64,000 nucleotides of DNA from Doryteuthis pealeii (lineage: Eukaryota > Mollusca > Cephalopoda > Myopsida > Loliginidae). Both the position numbers and the translations under genes were made by a program. Below, piece by piece: positions 52,300-63,172 of the stretch; position 1 is the stretch's first letter, and each line of letters opens with the position of its first letter. Under the pieces are notes generated by a model that saw nothing but the letters and a program-made list of their open reading frames with translations, was not told where the DNA came from and did not search any database. The stretch is from contig CM042141.1 of NCBI GenBank assembly GCA_023376005.1, forward strand, positions 97,330,066 through 97,394,065, in the 5' to 3' direction.

Positions 52300-52530
52300 A
52301 TAATACTGCAAGTTGCGCCCCCTAGAGGCTATTTGAAGATACGGGAGGTAATTACCTCTCGTGTCCCCCAGCATCAATTAGAAGAACCATGGCAAGTAGG
52401 GAATGTAATCCATGCACTACCCCAGGCAGAGTTTGAACTCATCTCCACGATTCCATTTGATAACCATTATGCCACCAGAATTCCATTTTTATGTGAAATA
52501 TGTAATAATTGTTTAAGAATTTTAGAAGGT
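52300..52530 (-). mobile_element. Second copy of the loop SINE
   Basis: It matches 51876-52080: GAACCATGGCAAGTAGGGAA, GAGTTTGAACTCATCTCC and ACCATTATGCCACCAGAATT. It also carries the palindrome GAGGTAATTACCTC near 52345. Confidence 0.65.
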
Positions 52531-52784
52531 AATGAAAAATGTGCAGCTACAATGATTAAATAATCTAATTTTCTTTCTTTGCTTTTTTTAAAGGAAAAAG
52601 CAGGTGCAGACGACAAATTACTCACACTGATGCAAAATAAAATTGAAGCATTTTGAGTGTGTTTCAGTCGATTCAAGATTAGAGATATAAATAATAGGCA
52701 ATTGTGTTTAGAAAGTATCGAGATTGAAGTAACGTCCTCAAATCTGAAAATACATTGTCAGTCTCGTCTTTCTTTATACATTAT

Positions 52785-53290
52785 CCGCCCTGTCGGTGAG
52801 GCTGTAGAATACACTGACTTTACCACTCCAAATGAATAAGACCCATATCGCAAATGGGGATACCTGTGGGTTATGGGTGGCGACCCGTAATGCTTAGTGA
52901 CGGAATACTGGTAGCTAAGCAGTCTGTGACATGTAACATTCAACTTTCACCCTTACTTGGGCTAGACAGTCGGTTGGAAAGCTCCCGTCCGATCAATCGC
53001 CTGATCATGTCAAACCCTAGCACCTATATGATCGTTCCTATCGTATTGCTCTTATAACAATCCCGTTTTATTATATATGTGCTAGAAGGCAGTGACTGAG
53101 GGTCTTAATGTTCTGGGTATAATGTTAAACTGCATCTAGTGATGTTCTAATTCTAGAGCTCTGGGTAGTGTGGAGTACCCCTTCATTGCCATAAGTCCAC
53201 TAACCCGGAGTGGTATTACCTGTTAGGGTCCCATCTGTGAGTTAAATAGATAAAAATAAGTTTGAGATGTGTTCAAAAATGAGTGTAAGA
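52785..53290 (+). mobile_element. RetA copy, 3' tail lost
   Basis: CCGCCCTGTCGGTGAGGCTG start, body to TCTGTGAGTTAAATAGATAA. The internal stem is CTAGCACCTATATGAT against a degraded TTATATATGTGCTAG. Confidence 0.85.
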
Positions 53291-53796
53291 GAAGCCAGTT
53301 ATGTCTTGCCTGTCTGGATCGAACTCGCGTCCTTTGGAATGCAAAAAACACAACTTAAGTGTAATGGGGGGGCGCGTGGTTTGATTTAGGTGCCCGGATG
53401 TATGAAAAGTTGCGTCAATAAATAGACAGATCTAAAGTCATTTGGGAGTGTTTCAGAATATCCTGGTGATACATATTCATAATAAAAGGAGTTGATAATG
53501 GATGGATCTCAGTGGTGGGGCCGGATACGTTGGCGATCCGGCACATGGCAGAGGAACCATTTCTAACGTATTTATAGTTGAGAACATAACCCAGCAATCT
53601 GTGTCCTATTACAAAGCACAAACCATTTTTTCTATTGAGCAGAAAACTAGAGTGAGTTGGGCACTGTGTTGAAAGTAGCACCATGACGCAATTCATGGCA
53701 CTAGCAATTTGGAAATAGCATAAGATACAGTTTGGAATCACGCAGTATCGATAAATGACACTGACTCGTTTAAACCTCTTCTGTACCCCATAATCT
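53291..53796. other. Unassigned stretch with tRNA-like patch and 108-codon minus frame
   Basis: GCGAGTTCGATCCAGACAG on the minus strand near 53320 is B-box-like. The minus frame 53415-53741 starts MIPNCILCYFQIASAMNCVM; it is Cys- and Met-rich and I recognise no domain. No overlap with a known repeat was seen, so it is the least excluded frame in the window, but there is no positive evidence for a gene. Confidence 0.35.
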
Positions 53797-54165
53797 TATC
53801 ATATAAGATGCTCAACTGAGCACACATCTTCATTTATTTAGACATCATCACTTTATTATATAAGATGCTCAACTGAGCACACATCTTCATTTATTTAGAC
53901 ATCATCACTTTATTATATAAGATGCTCAACTGAGCACACATCTTCATTTATTTAGACATCATCACTTTATTATATAAGATGCTCAACTGAGCACACATCT
54001 TCATTTATCTAGACATCATCACTTTATTATATAAGATGCTCAACTGAGCACACATCTTCATTTATTTAGACATCATCACTTTATTATATAAGATGCTCAA
54101 CTGAGCACACATCTTCATTTATCATAGAAACTTCATTTATCTAGACATCATCACTTATTATATAC
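53797..54165. repeat. 57-bp satellite, six units
   Basis: GATGCTC recurs at 53807, 53864, 53921, 53978, 54035 and 54092, an exact 57-bp period. Units are almost identical. Each carries the hairpin TGCTCA-AC-TGAGCA, extended by AGATG and CACATCT. Confidence 0.95.
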
Positions 54166-54469
54166 ATTTGTGTCATGAGTAAATTGACGCCATTTTAGAA
54201 TATTAATTTCGTGCTTGAATTGGTTTCATGTTTTGTCTATTGAGGAGAAATCTTTTTTCCAAGAGTTAATTCTTCCCTTGGAGTGAAAGGAAGATAGAGC
54301 ATGGCAAAGGTCACTACACGGCATCGCACTTAGCCAGATCGACCAATTTCTGACATTTGCATTTCGAACAGCAGACATCAAGTGGAAATGATCTGTAGTT
54401 GAACTCAAATAATTCAGAGTTTATGCGTTTTAAAAAAGGATGGAGCTATCTAGACCAGTGCTATTGACT
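54166..54469. other. Unassigned stretch
   Basis: No gene or family recognised. Confidence 0.4.
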
Positions 54470-54755
54470 CATTATGGTTAATGTCGTAGGAAATGAACGC
54501 GGCGACACGAGTTCAAATTCTGCACGAGACTGGTAGCATTTCCCATATCACTAATATTCTTGAGAAATGTATGCATCCAACGATTCTTCCTTCAGCTATG
54601 GGTAATATATAGGACAAACTGGGTTGGTATAGCAACTGGTCTAGGAGAAGGAAAACTCTAAATTCAAACCTGCTAAACTCTGCTTAAAAATTGACCTTGT
54701 GTCACATCCTACTCATACTCATGTGAAGGAGTTGGCAAATATGTAATACAATTAA
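54470..54755 (+). mobile_element. SINE-1, diverged
   Basis: GGTTAATGTCGTAGGAAATG, GAGTTCAAATTCTG (B box), TTCAGCTATGGGTAATATAT, GGTCTAGGAGAAGGAAAACT and GTTGGCAAATATGTAA. Confidence 0.75.
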
Positions 54756-54867
54756 AATAAACACAATACCATAGATAAACAATGTAGTCTTAGACCTTTA
54801 TGTAGCTTACCGTGTTTATTTGGATTTTCCAAACATACTAAAACCCCACAACTGATGCTTGTATAAC

Positions 54868-55008
54868 TAAATTATTTAAGACTAAACCTCGGTGTGGCAG
54901 CCGATCTCGGAGAAGGAAAACTCTGAATTCAGACCTGTTAAACTCTGTTTAGATATGACCATGTATCACACCCTGCTCGTACGAAGGGGTTGGGTAAATA
55001 CATACTTG
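54868..55008 (+). mobile_element. SINE-1 3' fragment
   Basis: CTCGGTGTGGCAGCCGATCT, GGAGAAGGAAAACTCTGAAT and GGGGTTGGGTAAATACATAC. Confidence 0.75.
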
Positions 55009-55379
55009 AACATAATTTTATTTAAGTGCCAGAGGAGTAGACTGAACCGCAGAAAATCCTAATTGCGTGAAAAAAATAAATATTTCAAAGGAAAAATGTC
55101 AGCTACTTAAGTGATCAGCTCTCATTTAATGTGAATATCAACTTTTGAAAGAATTCACTTTGCCAAATTTGCTTTTCCGTTTCTTGAAATTATCATGAAT
55201 ACCATTCAAAGAGATTCCATAAGAACTCTATGCGCCAAAAATATATATTCGCTAATGATTAAAATCTTGAAAAATAAACAATTATATAGGATATTGCTAC
55301 CGAGGTATATGAATTGGTCAACAAATTTGAGAGGCTTGCCATTTAATGAGGAGATGGTAGTATTTTGATTACAACACAT
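55009..55379. other. Unassigned AT-rich stretch
   Basis: No gene or family recognised. Confidence 0.4.
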
Positions 55380-55535
55380 AAACTCTTTTATTTAAGTTCA
55401 CGTAGAGACGAATGCTTCTAGCTGCCTGCTTCAGGCTAGGCAGAAGAGATTTGGCTTGGGCAGGTATATTTGTGAGAAGAGCTAGATCATCTGCGTAGTC
55501 TGCATTCCGTAATAGTTTATGTAGGATACCGCCCG
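55380..55535 (-). pseudogene. LINE-K reverse transcriptase fragment with YADD
   Basis: Minus-strand reading gives HKLLRNADYADDLALLTNIP and AQAKSLLPSLKQAARSIRLY then VNLNKRVYV. YADD is the RT catalytic motif and is intact; the following helix and VN.(D)KTE-like segment fit the palm of this LINE. Only about 50 codons remain, and both sides run into unrelated sequence. The fragments at 46693, 47040 and 4110 come from later parts of the same protein. Confidence 0.8.
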
Positions 55536-55711
55536 CGTCTTAAATTTATAGAATTTATACATTAATTTATATAATAGTCACTCTCAGCTGCGGACGATTC
55601 TATCTTATCTGTAGAATTTTATGGTAGACATTATCTTTATTGGTGTGCTTAGAGTCCGTGAAGATTTTAGTCAAGTCCCACCAATGATATACTAACACTA
55701 AACATAAACGA

Positions 55712-55978
55712 TGAACTGCATCTAATGGCGAAGTTTCAATTCTGAAGCTCTGGGGAGTGTGGAGTACCCCTTCATCGCCATTATTCCAAGGTCCACTCTG
55801 ACCCGGAGCGGTAGTACCTGTGAGGGTCCCAATCTATAGATTAAATTGAAAAGATGAGTTTTAAACATGTTTTTAAAAATTAAGTTTGAAAACCCACCCA
55901 AAAAAAACATCAAGCACAAATAAAATAACTTCGGCATAAGATAACCCAACAGGAACTGGCATGCCGTAAAATCCAACC
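55712..55978 (+). mobile_element. RetA, strongly 5'-truncated, 12-bp TSD
   Basis: TGAACTGCATCTAATGGCGA to GCATGCCGTAAAATCCAACC, only the last 267 bp. AAACATAAACGA at 55700-55711 and 55979-55990. Confidence 0.9.
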
Positions 55979-56179
55979 AAACATAAACGAATTAAATTCA
56001 GTATCAACTCATTTACATAAATAAGAACATTTAACATTAAATGTATACAATATACATACCAATATATTTGCTAATTGGAATCTCGTAAAATAAATAAGTA
56101 GATGTGATATTGCTACCGAGGTAAATGAAATGTAATGAGGAGATGGCACCAGTTTGATTTATCGGATGGCACGACGTCT

Positions 56180-56300
56180 GTTTTATCGGATTTTACGACA
56201 TTTTTACCCGTGGGTCATTTTTTTCCGAAGGCATTTTTGTTTTATTCATTCTTGTTCAGTATTCAAATTTTTTAAACTCATTTTCTTTTTAATCACAAGC
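56180..56300 (-). mobile_element. RetA tail fragment
   Basis: GGATTTTACGACATTTTTAC, CCGAAGGCATTTTTGTTTTA and TTCATTCTTGTTCAGTATTC are the RetA tail reversed. Confidence 0.7.
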
Positions 56301-56468
56301 CAATACCCGGGCTTGCTCTAACCTAACATGGGTGGATATAATGAAACATATTCCATATTTATGTAAGTCAAAATGTATACTAATGTATCCATGTGATATT
56401 ACGTCAATTTACAAACTAGTTTACGTAAATTGTTGTTGCAATGCCAAAATATAAGCTTTAGGTAAATA

Positions 56469-58060
56469 CTAGAAGCGGCTACCCGGCGTTGCCTGGTTAG
56501 AGAGGGGAAAATAAAGTTAGTCTCGAAGATCCATTGTTTTGATCTTACATAATTGATTTATGTTTTAATCACAAACGCCACCAATGATTTTCCCTAGGCC
56601 CAACATGGAGTCTACCAGATCACAATTTATACGCATAAATGTTTTAATAGGTTCTACGTGGCAAGTAGGCAAAAGACGAGCAGCGCACATCCCTACCCAC
56701 GACGGTTGATGAATGTCTGTTACTTCCACCCAAGGAATTTAGAGCCGTCGGCTAAAAACTGCTATTACCTATTAACTTTCGGACTAAAACTTCGGAACTT
56801 TGTTACCACGAGAAATAGATATTCACAAATTCCTTAGCAGGCAATATCTCTGTAACCCCCTAACAAACCTAACAATCCCTGACTTTACTAAACGTTCATA
56901 CTAGGGACTGGCAAAAAAATCAGCTTCTAAGAGTTTTAAAAGCGAATTAAAATTAATTAAATCTATCATTTAAGGTCAAACTTTGTCTAAATCGATAAGT
57001 AGTAACATAATGACCATCATTAAAAAAAGAAAAATATCATTACATATGCAGTTTATTTTAAAAAGATTTAAAACCATTTGTTTTGGTCCTTTTCGACGCG
57101 ATCCGCCATTCTGTCTCTTTTTCAAGGGTTTTAAGCACTTGATTACAATTTTAATATAACATTCGCGATTGAAAAAAAAAAAAAAATTACCAAAAATCAG
57201 TTAATTATCCGATATTAAAGAAATTTTCAGTATTGATTTATCAATTAATGAATTTTATAATGCATCAGTTATTTTATTTCAAAACTTTAATTTAGTATTT
57301 TTGCTATGAAAAATTAATATACAAAATTTATTTAAAATAACAATATTCGGATTTTAAGTTTAAAATGTTATATTTTTAGATTCTAGAAATAGATATCTAT
57401 TCAATGCAAACCTTATTTTAAATACATAAAGTAATAATTTTTGAAGAAAAACTCGATTGAAAATGTACCCCCTCCCCTTTTTAAGCAGAAAAAATATCGA
57501 TGTATAATTTTTTCTTTTATAAGATATTAGCCAATTAAATAATTATCGAAATGAGTAAAAAAGAATCTCCAAAAAATTAATTATTTATTATTTTTTTACA
57601 TTTTATTTTTCGATTTTCGGTACTTATTTTCTCATAGAACAGCAACCGTAATTTTTTTTTGTTTCTATTCATAACTTCGGTCTTTTATCTCTTTATTTAT
57701 ACTGTAATTAGTACAATATAAGACCAACTCGAAACAATTCTACGCCCCCAGCATAAGGGGGTCAAAATTAAGTGACCTGAAAAAAATGATAAAGTTTTGA
57801 AATAAAATAAATAATGCATTATAAAGATCATTTATTGATAAATAAACACTGAAAATTTCATTAAAATCCGATAATTCTCTGATTTTTGGTAAATGACAAG
57901 TTACTACAGAAAATAATTTACCAAAAATCAGAGAATTTTGTCAAAAACGCATTTTAGGCTCAGTTTGCCAGTCCCTAGTTCATACTTACCGGTAGTCCTT
58001 CGTCCTACCTAAATGAACTGTTGAACTCTACAACACTAATCTCTATGTTTGAAACTGTAA
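56469..58060 (-). mobile_element. Helitron 3' end, carrying a hAT insertion
   Basis: CTAG at 56469-56472 after A, then AAGCGGCT and the hairpin ACCCGG-CGTTG-CCTGGT (one mismatch), read on the minus strand as hairpin, spacer, CTAG, T. The body continues right across the hAT element 56902-57977. The 5' TC end was not identified, so the right boundary is a guess. This family differs from Hel-A and Hel-B. Confidence 0.55.
56902..57977. mobile_element. hAT-like MITE, 8-bp TSD, inner inverted repeat
   Basis: The termini TAGGGACTGGCAAA and TTTGCCAGTCCCTA are inverted repeats. GTTCATAC is duplicated at 56894-56901 and 57978-57985. Inside, 57183-57297 and 57780-57898 are further inverted arms (TTACCAAAAATCAG against CTGATTTTTGGTAA). 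No transposase. TSD length and terminus fit the hAT superfamily. Confidence 0.85.
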
Positions 58061-58887
58061 CATTTATATATATATATATATATGCCCATTTGTACATTTT
58101 GACGTACATAAACGCCTTTTCGTAACATTATATAGTCGTCGTAATTTGCCTTTTAAACTTCATCTTCTCTCTGTTACCATAGTTACTTGTAATTTATTTC
58201 TACACACTCCACAGGGCTATAATAACATTTTCCTTTCATTAACTTTTTATAGATATGCCGTTAAAATCAATCAACCAATTAATCTAACCTAAAAGCGACT
58301 CTAGATCCTTTATTTTTAATAATCAGCATCTTACAAGTATGTAATATAGGTGTGGGATTATAATAAATTATTATCTCCCTTAGAGAATGGGCATATAAGT
58401 TGAGGGCATCGAGAGGTGTCACATGACAATCCAGAAACCCATTCACCACCTCTTTGGCCTTTGTTTTTGTTGTATCGTCGTGGTAAAATGATACACAGAA
58501 ATTGAGTTCTTAATACATTTATTCAGCACCAGTATACGGTGCTAACGGATACATACAAAAACACAGAACAATAAGTTACAAAAGAATTAACTTACAAGAA
58601 ATAAAGGAGGGTCACATGCGGTATAGCCAAACGCAGTAAGATTTATCCGAATATTTATCAGCTTATTAATCAACTGTTGAAGTCCTTAATCGTTGACTAT
58701 TTAAAGTTATGAGCTATCAGGTAGAGTGCTGAAGGGGTGCTAGCTACTCTACAACAGTTTTTTTTTAACAAGAGAGACATTGTCTGTTACCCTGGAGCTA
58801 TATCGCGATATCAACTACACTTGTCAAGTAGTCCTTTTTTCCACTTTGTAACCCGTCTACATACTGCTTGTTGATGGAACAATACGT
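57986..58887. other. Unassigned stretch with short (AT)n
   Basis: (AT)n at 58063-58082. ACAGAAATTGAGTTCTTAAT and CAGCACCAGTATACGGTGCT near 58500-58540 include a small palindrome. The last bases (58860-58887) belong to a repeat also seen at 60477. No gene found. Confidence 0.4.
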
Positions 58888-58901
58888 ACATTGTTTTAGT
58901 T

Positions 58902-59309
58902 TGGTTTGTTTTGTTTGTTTTTTTGTTTTACGGCATATCAACCTCAGTGGGTCATTTAATGCCGACAAAGTTTTGAAATAAATTAATTCTTAATGAATAC
59001 TCATTTTTTTGTAAACACATTTTTCTATTTAACCCATAGATGGGACCCTAACAGGTACTACCACTCCGGGTCAGATTAGACCTGGGAGCAATGGTGATGA
59101 AGGGGTGCTACATATTCCTCAAACCTCCAAAACTGGAACCTCACCATCAGATAGAGTTTAACGTTATTCACAGGTGATGAAGACCCCCAGCCACCGCCTT
59201 CTAGCACCCATATGATAAAAAGGATTGGAGCTTGCCATTAGGGCAATAGCGTTGGGGCAATCATATAGGTGCGAGGGCTTGACATGACCAGCCGATTGAT
59301 CGGAGGGGG
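58902..59309 (-). mobile_element. RetA, 5'-truncated, 14-bp TSD and empty-site paralogue
   Basis: It starts TGGTTTGTTTTGTTTGTTTT, ends at CGATTGATCGGAGGGGG. ACATTGTTTTAGTT at 58888-58901 and 59310-59323. The uninterrupted flanking sequence (GGAACAATAAGTACATTG and on) is present once at 60487-60530. Confidence 0.93.
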
Positions 59310-59323
59310 ACATTGTTTTAGTT

Positions 59324-59728
59324 CTTGTGACATATTCATACTTTTTTTTTAAATACCACAGGTATGTATATTGAATATATTAAATGTATGGCTAAATGAG
59401 TGTATCCTGTCTTTTCTTCCGTCGTGTTCAATGTTAGTATATCACAGACATACTAATGGTTATATTAATAATTGGTGAGTAGGAACTTGACTAAATATCT
59501 TCCTTGGCACAAAAACTTTCCAATATAGCCAAATGTGGGATTGGCTTTCCTTAGTTTATACACTTACCGCTAGTAGGCACTACAGTTAGTTACCATAGCA
59601 ACGATTCCTAGTATGCAAATCTAAACCCGCGAAAACTATTTCTCTTTCGCTCGGCATCACTTCAAGAGCCTACATGTCTTGATGGCTTGTCAGGTTCTTG
59701 TGTATGAGAGGACACAAGTAGATATTTG
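59324..59728. other. Unassigned stretch
   Basis: 59324-59380 continues a repeat shared with 60513-60560. No gene found. Confidence 0.4.
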
Positions 59729-59766
<38 letters not shown>

Positions 59767-59838
59767 ACGAGAGGACTTTTACCTAAGGACTTTTCCCTCC
59801 TTTGTATTACACAGATTTTCCTCCAGTTAACACATTTA

Positions 59839-59927
<89 letters not shown>

Positions 59928-59940
59928 TATATATATATAT
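59729..59940. repeat. Compound microsatellites (AC)n, (CT)n, (AT)n
   Basis: (AC)n at 59729-59768, (CT)n at 59840-59862, then (AT)n and (AC)n mixtures up to the mariner end. Confidence 0.92.
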
Positions 59941-60240
59941 AGGGTGTTCGAGGGAAATTTGACAGTTTCGTAAGGAAAAAGAAAAAGTGCTTGGTAACTA
60001 CAAAATTTAATGGATTGTAAAGAAATTCAACAGGCATGGAAATTACACTACTGTCAATAGGTTTCACTCAAAATAACCGCCATTAGCGTCGATTACAGCC
60101 TCAATCCTGCTCCGGAACCTGGAGCAAGCTGATGTTACAATTTCCCTGGGAAGGGTCTCAAAAACTACCTTAATTCTGTTGATTAACTGGTCTTTTGTTG
60201 TACTGGCACGGCGATTGGCGTCAATGGAGTTAATATCTGG
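59941..60240 (-). pseudogene. Mariner-like transposase C-terminus
   Basis: The terminal repeat AGGGTGTTCGAGGGAAATTT adjoins (AT)n. The minus strand reads RRASTTKDQLINRIKVVFET and LPREIVTSACSRFRSRIEAV, then IDANGGYFE and a stop, the usual C-terminus of this family, in one intact frame. Everything upstream of about 60240, including the DDE residues, is missing. It is less decayed here than the corresponding part of the copy at 49361-50253. Confidence 0.82.
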
Positions 60241-60349
60241 TGATAGTGAATCGATATATATATTTACTTTGCCGTTCATTTTTTTTATTTTCGTAGTTTC
60301 AGCCGGACATACATACATACAGACAGATGTCCTTTATATATGTATATCT

Positions 60350-60480
60350 TACTTGCCCTACGCATCCTGGGTTCGAATTCAACATTTTCCAAGGGAGCCC
60401 AGTCTGACCTACTATTTAACCGTTGCTGGGAGTGAGGGAAGTGTTAGATTCATGCCTTTACCTATGGTCTTAGCACTGTT
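60350..60480 (-). mobile_element. SINE-1 fragment
   Basis: CCTGGGTTCGAATTCAACAT, AGCCCAGTCTGACCTACTAT and TAACCGTTGCTGGGAG match a rearranged SINE-1 with part of the middle missing. Confidence 0.55.
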
Positions 60481-60486
60481 TGTTCA

Positions 60487-60560
60487 TGGAACAATAAGTA
60501 CATTGTTTTAGTTGTTGGGACCTATTTTTAGATACCACTGATATGAAATATATTATAGAA
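60487..60560 (+). repeat. Empty-site paralogue of the RetA at 58902
   Basis: GGAACAATAAGTACATTG then TTTTAGTTGTTGGGACCTAT matches both flanks of the RetA insertion at 58.9 kb without the insert; the future TSD occurs once at 60500-60513. Confidence 0.8.
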
Positions 60561-60779
60561 TGCAAACATGAAATGAGATACAAAGAAGTGTATGGGGTTT
60601 ATTTGATTGTCAGTTCTATGCGGTTTTAAGGTCGCTCCTGGTTTGTGTTTAAACCCCAATATAGCTGGTTCTTCCTTCTGAAAGGGAACTTAGGAAAAAA
60701 CGCGAAATGAACAAAGATAAGGATAACTTTAGGGTAAGACTTTTATTCGTTGATTCACACTATTTCTTGGAGGGGAAGT

Positions 60780-61090
60780 CAATAGGTATGTCTCCTTCGA
60801 AGTATTGGGGTAAAAAGAGCAGGGATTCCTTTTTCCTAATATGAAAAGGAATCTTTAGTAGAGAAAGTGTTGAGTTCTTGATGTTATCGTATGCCATGCG
60901 ACACAAGATTGCTGGGGACGTCCAATAATATGCACCTTGCTTGTCGAGGCAGAAAGCGTTAAGAGAGAGCTTTGACTTTACCGCTTTTTATATTGTTGCT
61001 GTTCACGCCACCTAGTGGTCATTGGCAGACATTGACAGTCCCCTAGTGTCAAATAGGATAACCGTGTCAAGTAAAGGATTTGATCCCACT
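60780..61090 (+). repeat. Rep-M copy 3
   Basis: CCTAATATGAAAAGGAATCT, TTAGTAGAGAAAGTGTTGAG, CCATGCGACACAAGATTGCT and GACTTTACCGCTTT are in Rep-M order. It is followed by GGATTTGATCCCACTAAC, B-box-like. Confidence 0.55.
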
Positions 61091-61499
61091 AACAGTAAGC
61101 ATTACTCTATTCATGCCTTCTCAAAGAGATTTTTTTTCTTTTGTATACGGAGGAATTTAAACTTGTTGAAAATAAAATGAACGGTTTTACAACAGTGTAA
61201 ATAACTTTAAATTAACATTTACTAGAAGTTATATTGCAAATGAAGAAAAAGTCTGAGTTGTATTTGGTGTGTATGGTTTTGAAATCAACACTAAGTTCTT
61301 ATAAAGCATTTGTGCAACTATGGATACACTAACACTGAGCATTCGGTAAGGAAAAAAACTCACAACTAACTCTCATGAACAATGCACATATAAATGTTTA
61401 ATAAACATAACAACAAATAATGTGATACATATGCCACAGACAAGTTAATTGTACAGTATGTTCCATGAATAAAAAAAAACAGTAATTGTTTATTAAAGA
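61091..61499. other. Unassigned AT-rich stretch
   Basis: No gene or family recognised. Confidence 0.4.
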
Positions 61500-61790
61500 C
61501 TTACTGGGGTTTCCATGGTTTTAATGGCGATGTGTAAAGGGTGAGAAAGTTGGAAACTAATTGTCTATATTCTGTCCAACGAACAGAACTGAGAAATATG
61601 TCCTTTTCGCTTAACGGGCAATGACCGAAAAAATATAAGTGTTTTCTCTTCGAATATAGGGGACGAAAGAGAAAATTTGAAGGGGCTGAATTGTCATGTG
61701 ACCAACGTACATATAACGTGGGAAGCTACGCCTACAATCCAATGGGAAGACAATTATTTTTGTCTACCTACAAGTTTGATCCTTACCAAG
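61500..61790 (+). repeat. Rep-G copy 2
   Basis: GGGGCTGAATTGTCATGTGA, CGTGGGAAGCTACGCCTAC and CCAATGGGAAGACAATTATT match 16590-16700. Confidence 0.5.
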
Positions 61791-62007
61791 TGCTTTTTTA
61801 AGATAACCTTGAGCCAAAGTAAGCTAAACTTAATAATTAACTATCATCTAAAGCCAAATTACAGTCAAACCCCGTTGAAAGCACCGGTTCTATTTAATAA
61901 TAATATGGTTTCAAATAAGTTATAATAATAATATTTAGTAAACAATTATAGCTTCAAATAACTATTCTTAATACAAATAATTTACACACAGTTACATGGC
62001 ATCAAGT

Positions 62008-62513
62008 ATTCCTAATACAAATAAGTTTCAAACTTATCTATTGGACCCCTAGATGAGATCCTAACAGATGAGATCCCCATATGAGATCCCCAGATGAGAT
62101 CCTAATACAAATAAGTTTCAACTGATCTATTGGATCCCTAGATGAGATCCTAACAGATGAGATCCACATATGAGATCCCTAGATGAGATCCTAATACAAA
62201 TAAGTTTCAAACTGATCTATTGGATCCCTAGATGAGATCCTAACAGATGAGATCCCCATATGAGATCCCTAGATGAGATCCTAATACAAATAAGTTTCAA
62301 ACTGATCTATTGAATCCCTAGATGAGATCCTAACAGATGAGATCCCCAGATGAGATCCCCAGATGAGATCCTAATACAAATAAGTATCAAACTATTGGAT
62401 CCCTAGATGGGATCCTAACAGATGAGATCCCTAGATGAGATCTCTAGATGAGATCCTAATACAAATAAGTTTCAACTGATCTATTGGATCCCTAGATGAG
62501 ATCCTAACAGACA
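62008..62513. repeat. 89-90 bp satellite, about six units
   Basis: CCTAATACAAATAAG begins at 62011, 62101, 62190, 62280, 62370 and 62455. Units contain subrepeats of AGATGAGATCC. CTATTGGATCCCTAGATGAG and ATCCTAACAG resemble RetA (minus) CTATTTAACCCATAGATGGG and ACCCTAACAG, and the array runs straight into RetA at 62514. Confidence 0.92.
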
Positions 62514-62838
62514 TTACTACAACGGAGCAGAGTCGACCTGGGAGTAATGGTAATGAAGGAGTGATTCCACACTCCCCAGATCTCAAGAACTTGAGTTTCA
62601 CCATCAGATACAATTAAGTATCATACTCAGGAGCACCCCTTTTTTTTGGGGGGGGCAGTACTCTTCTGAAAAGTATACAGCGTATTCTAAGCTCATTTGG
62701 CGAGGAGGGGGAAATTTTCTTGTAGAAAACTCACGATGATATAGTTTAGTGTCATACTCAGAAGACCCCCTCCCCTTTTGGGGCGGGTACCATTCTGTAG
62801 GGGATACAGTCAACATATTCTAAGCCTCGTCGACAGGG
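62514..62838 (-). mobile_element. Two tandem, internally deleted RetA pieces
   Basis: GCAGAGTCGACCTGGGAGTA, ATGGTAATGAAGGAGTG and CATCAGATACAATTAAGTAT lead to a deletion joining the RetA 5' end (AGCGTATTCTAAGCTC). The same fused layout repeats at about 62735-62838, ending CTCGTCGACAGGGCG. Confidence 0.7.
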
Positions 62839-63099
62839 CGAAGATTTCATAGGAGAAAGTTGAAACTCCAACGCCTTTTTTTATCCCCGATGAAAAAAAA
62901 GAAGAAAGTACAATTTCAGTTGGACTATCGTGACCCTGTAATCTGACCTAGACCGGCGGAAAAGCAATGCCCGGATACCGGAAGTTGTGGGTGCAGAAAC
63001 GGCATCGACTATCAGAAAGACAAACAGTTACCAACAATCGACTTTCGAGGAAAAAAAGTGAAATGATCGTCGATGAAGTAAGGACAGAGAAGGAAAAAC

Positions 63100-63172
<73 letters not shown>

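Noticed and set aside
53797..54165. Possible CRISPR array
   Set aside because: The repeats are directly contiguous with no spacers, and the rest of the window is animal-like. It is a satellite.
58370..58890. Possible solo LTR
   Set aside because: I found no matching second copy, no TG...CA ends and no 4-6 bp TSD.
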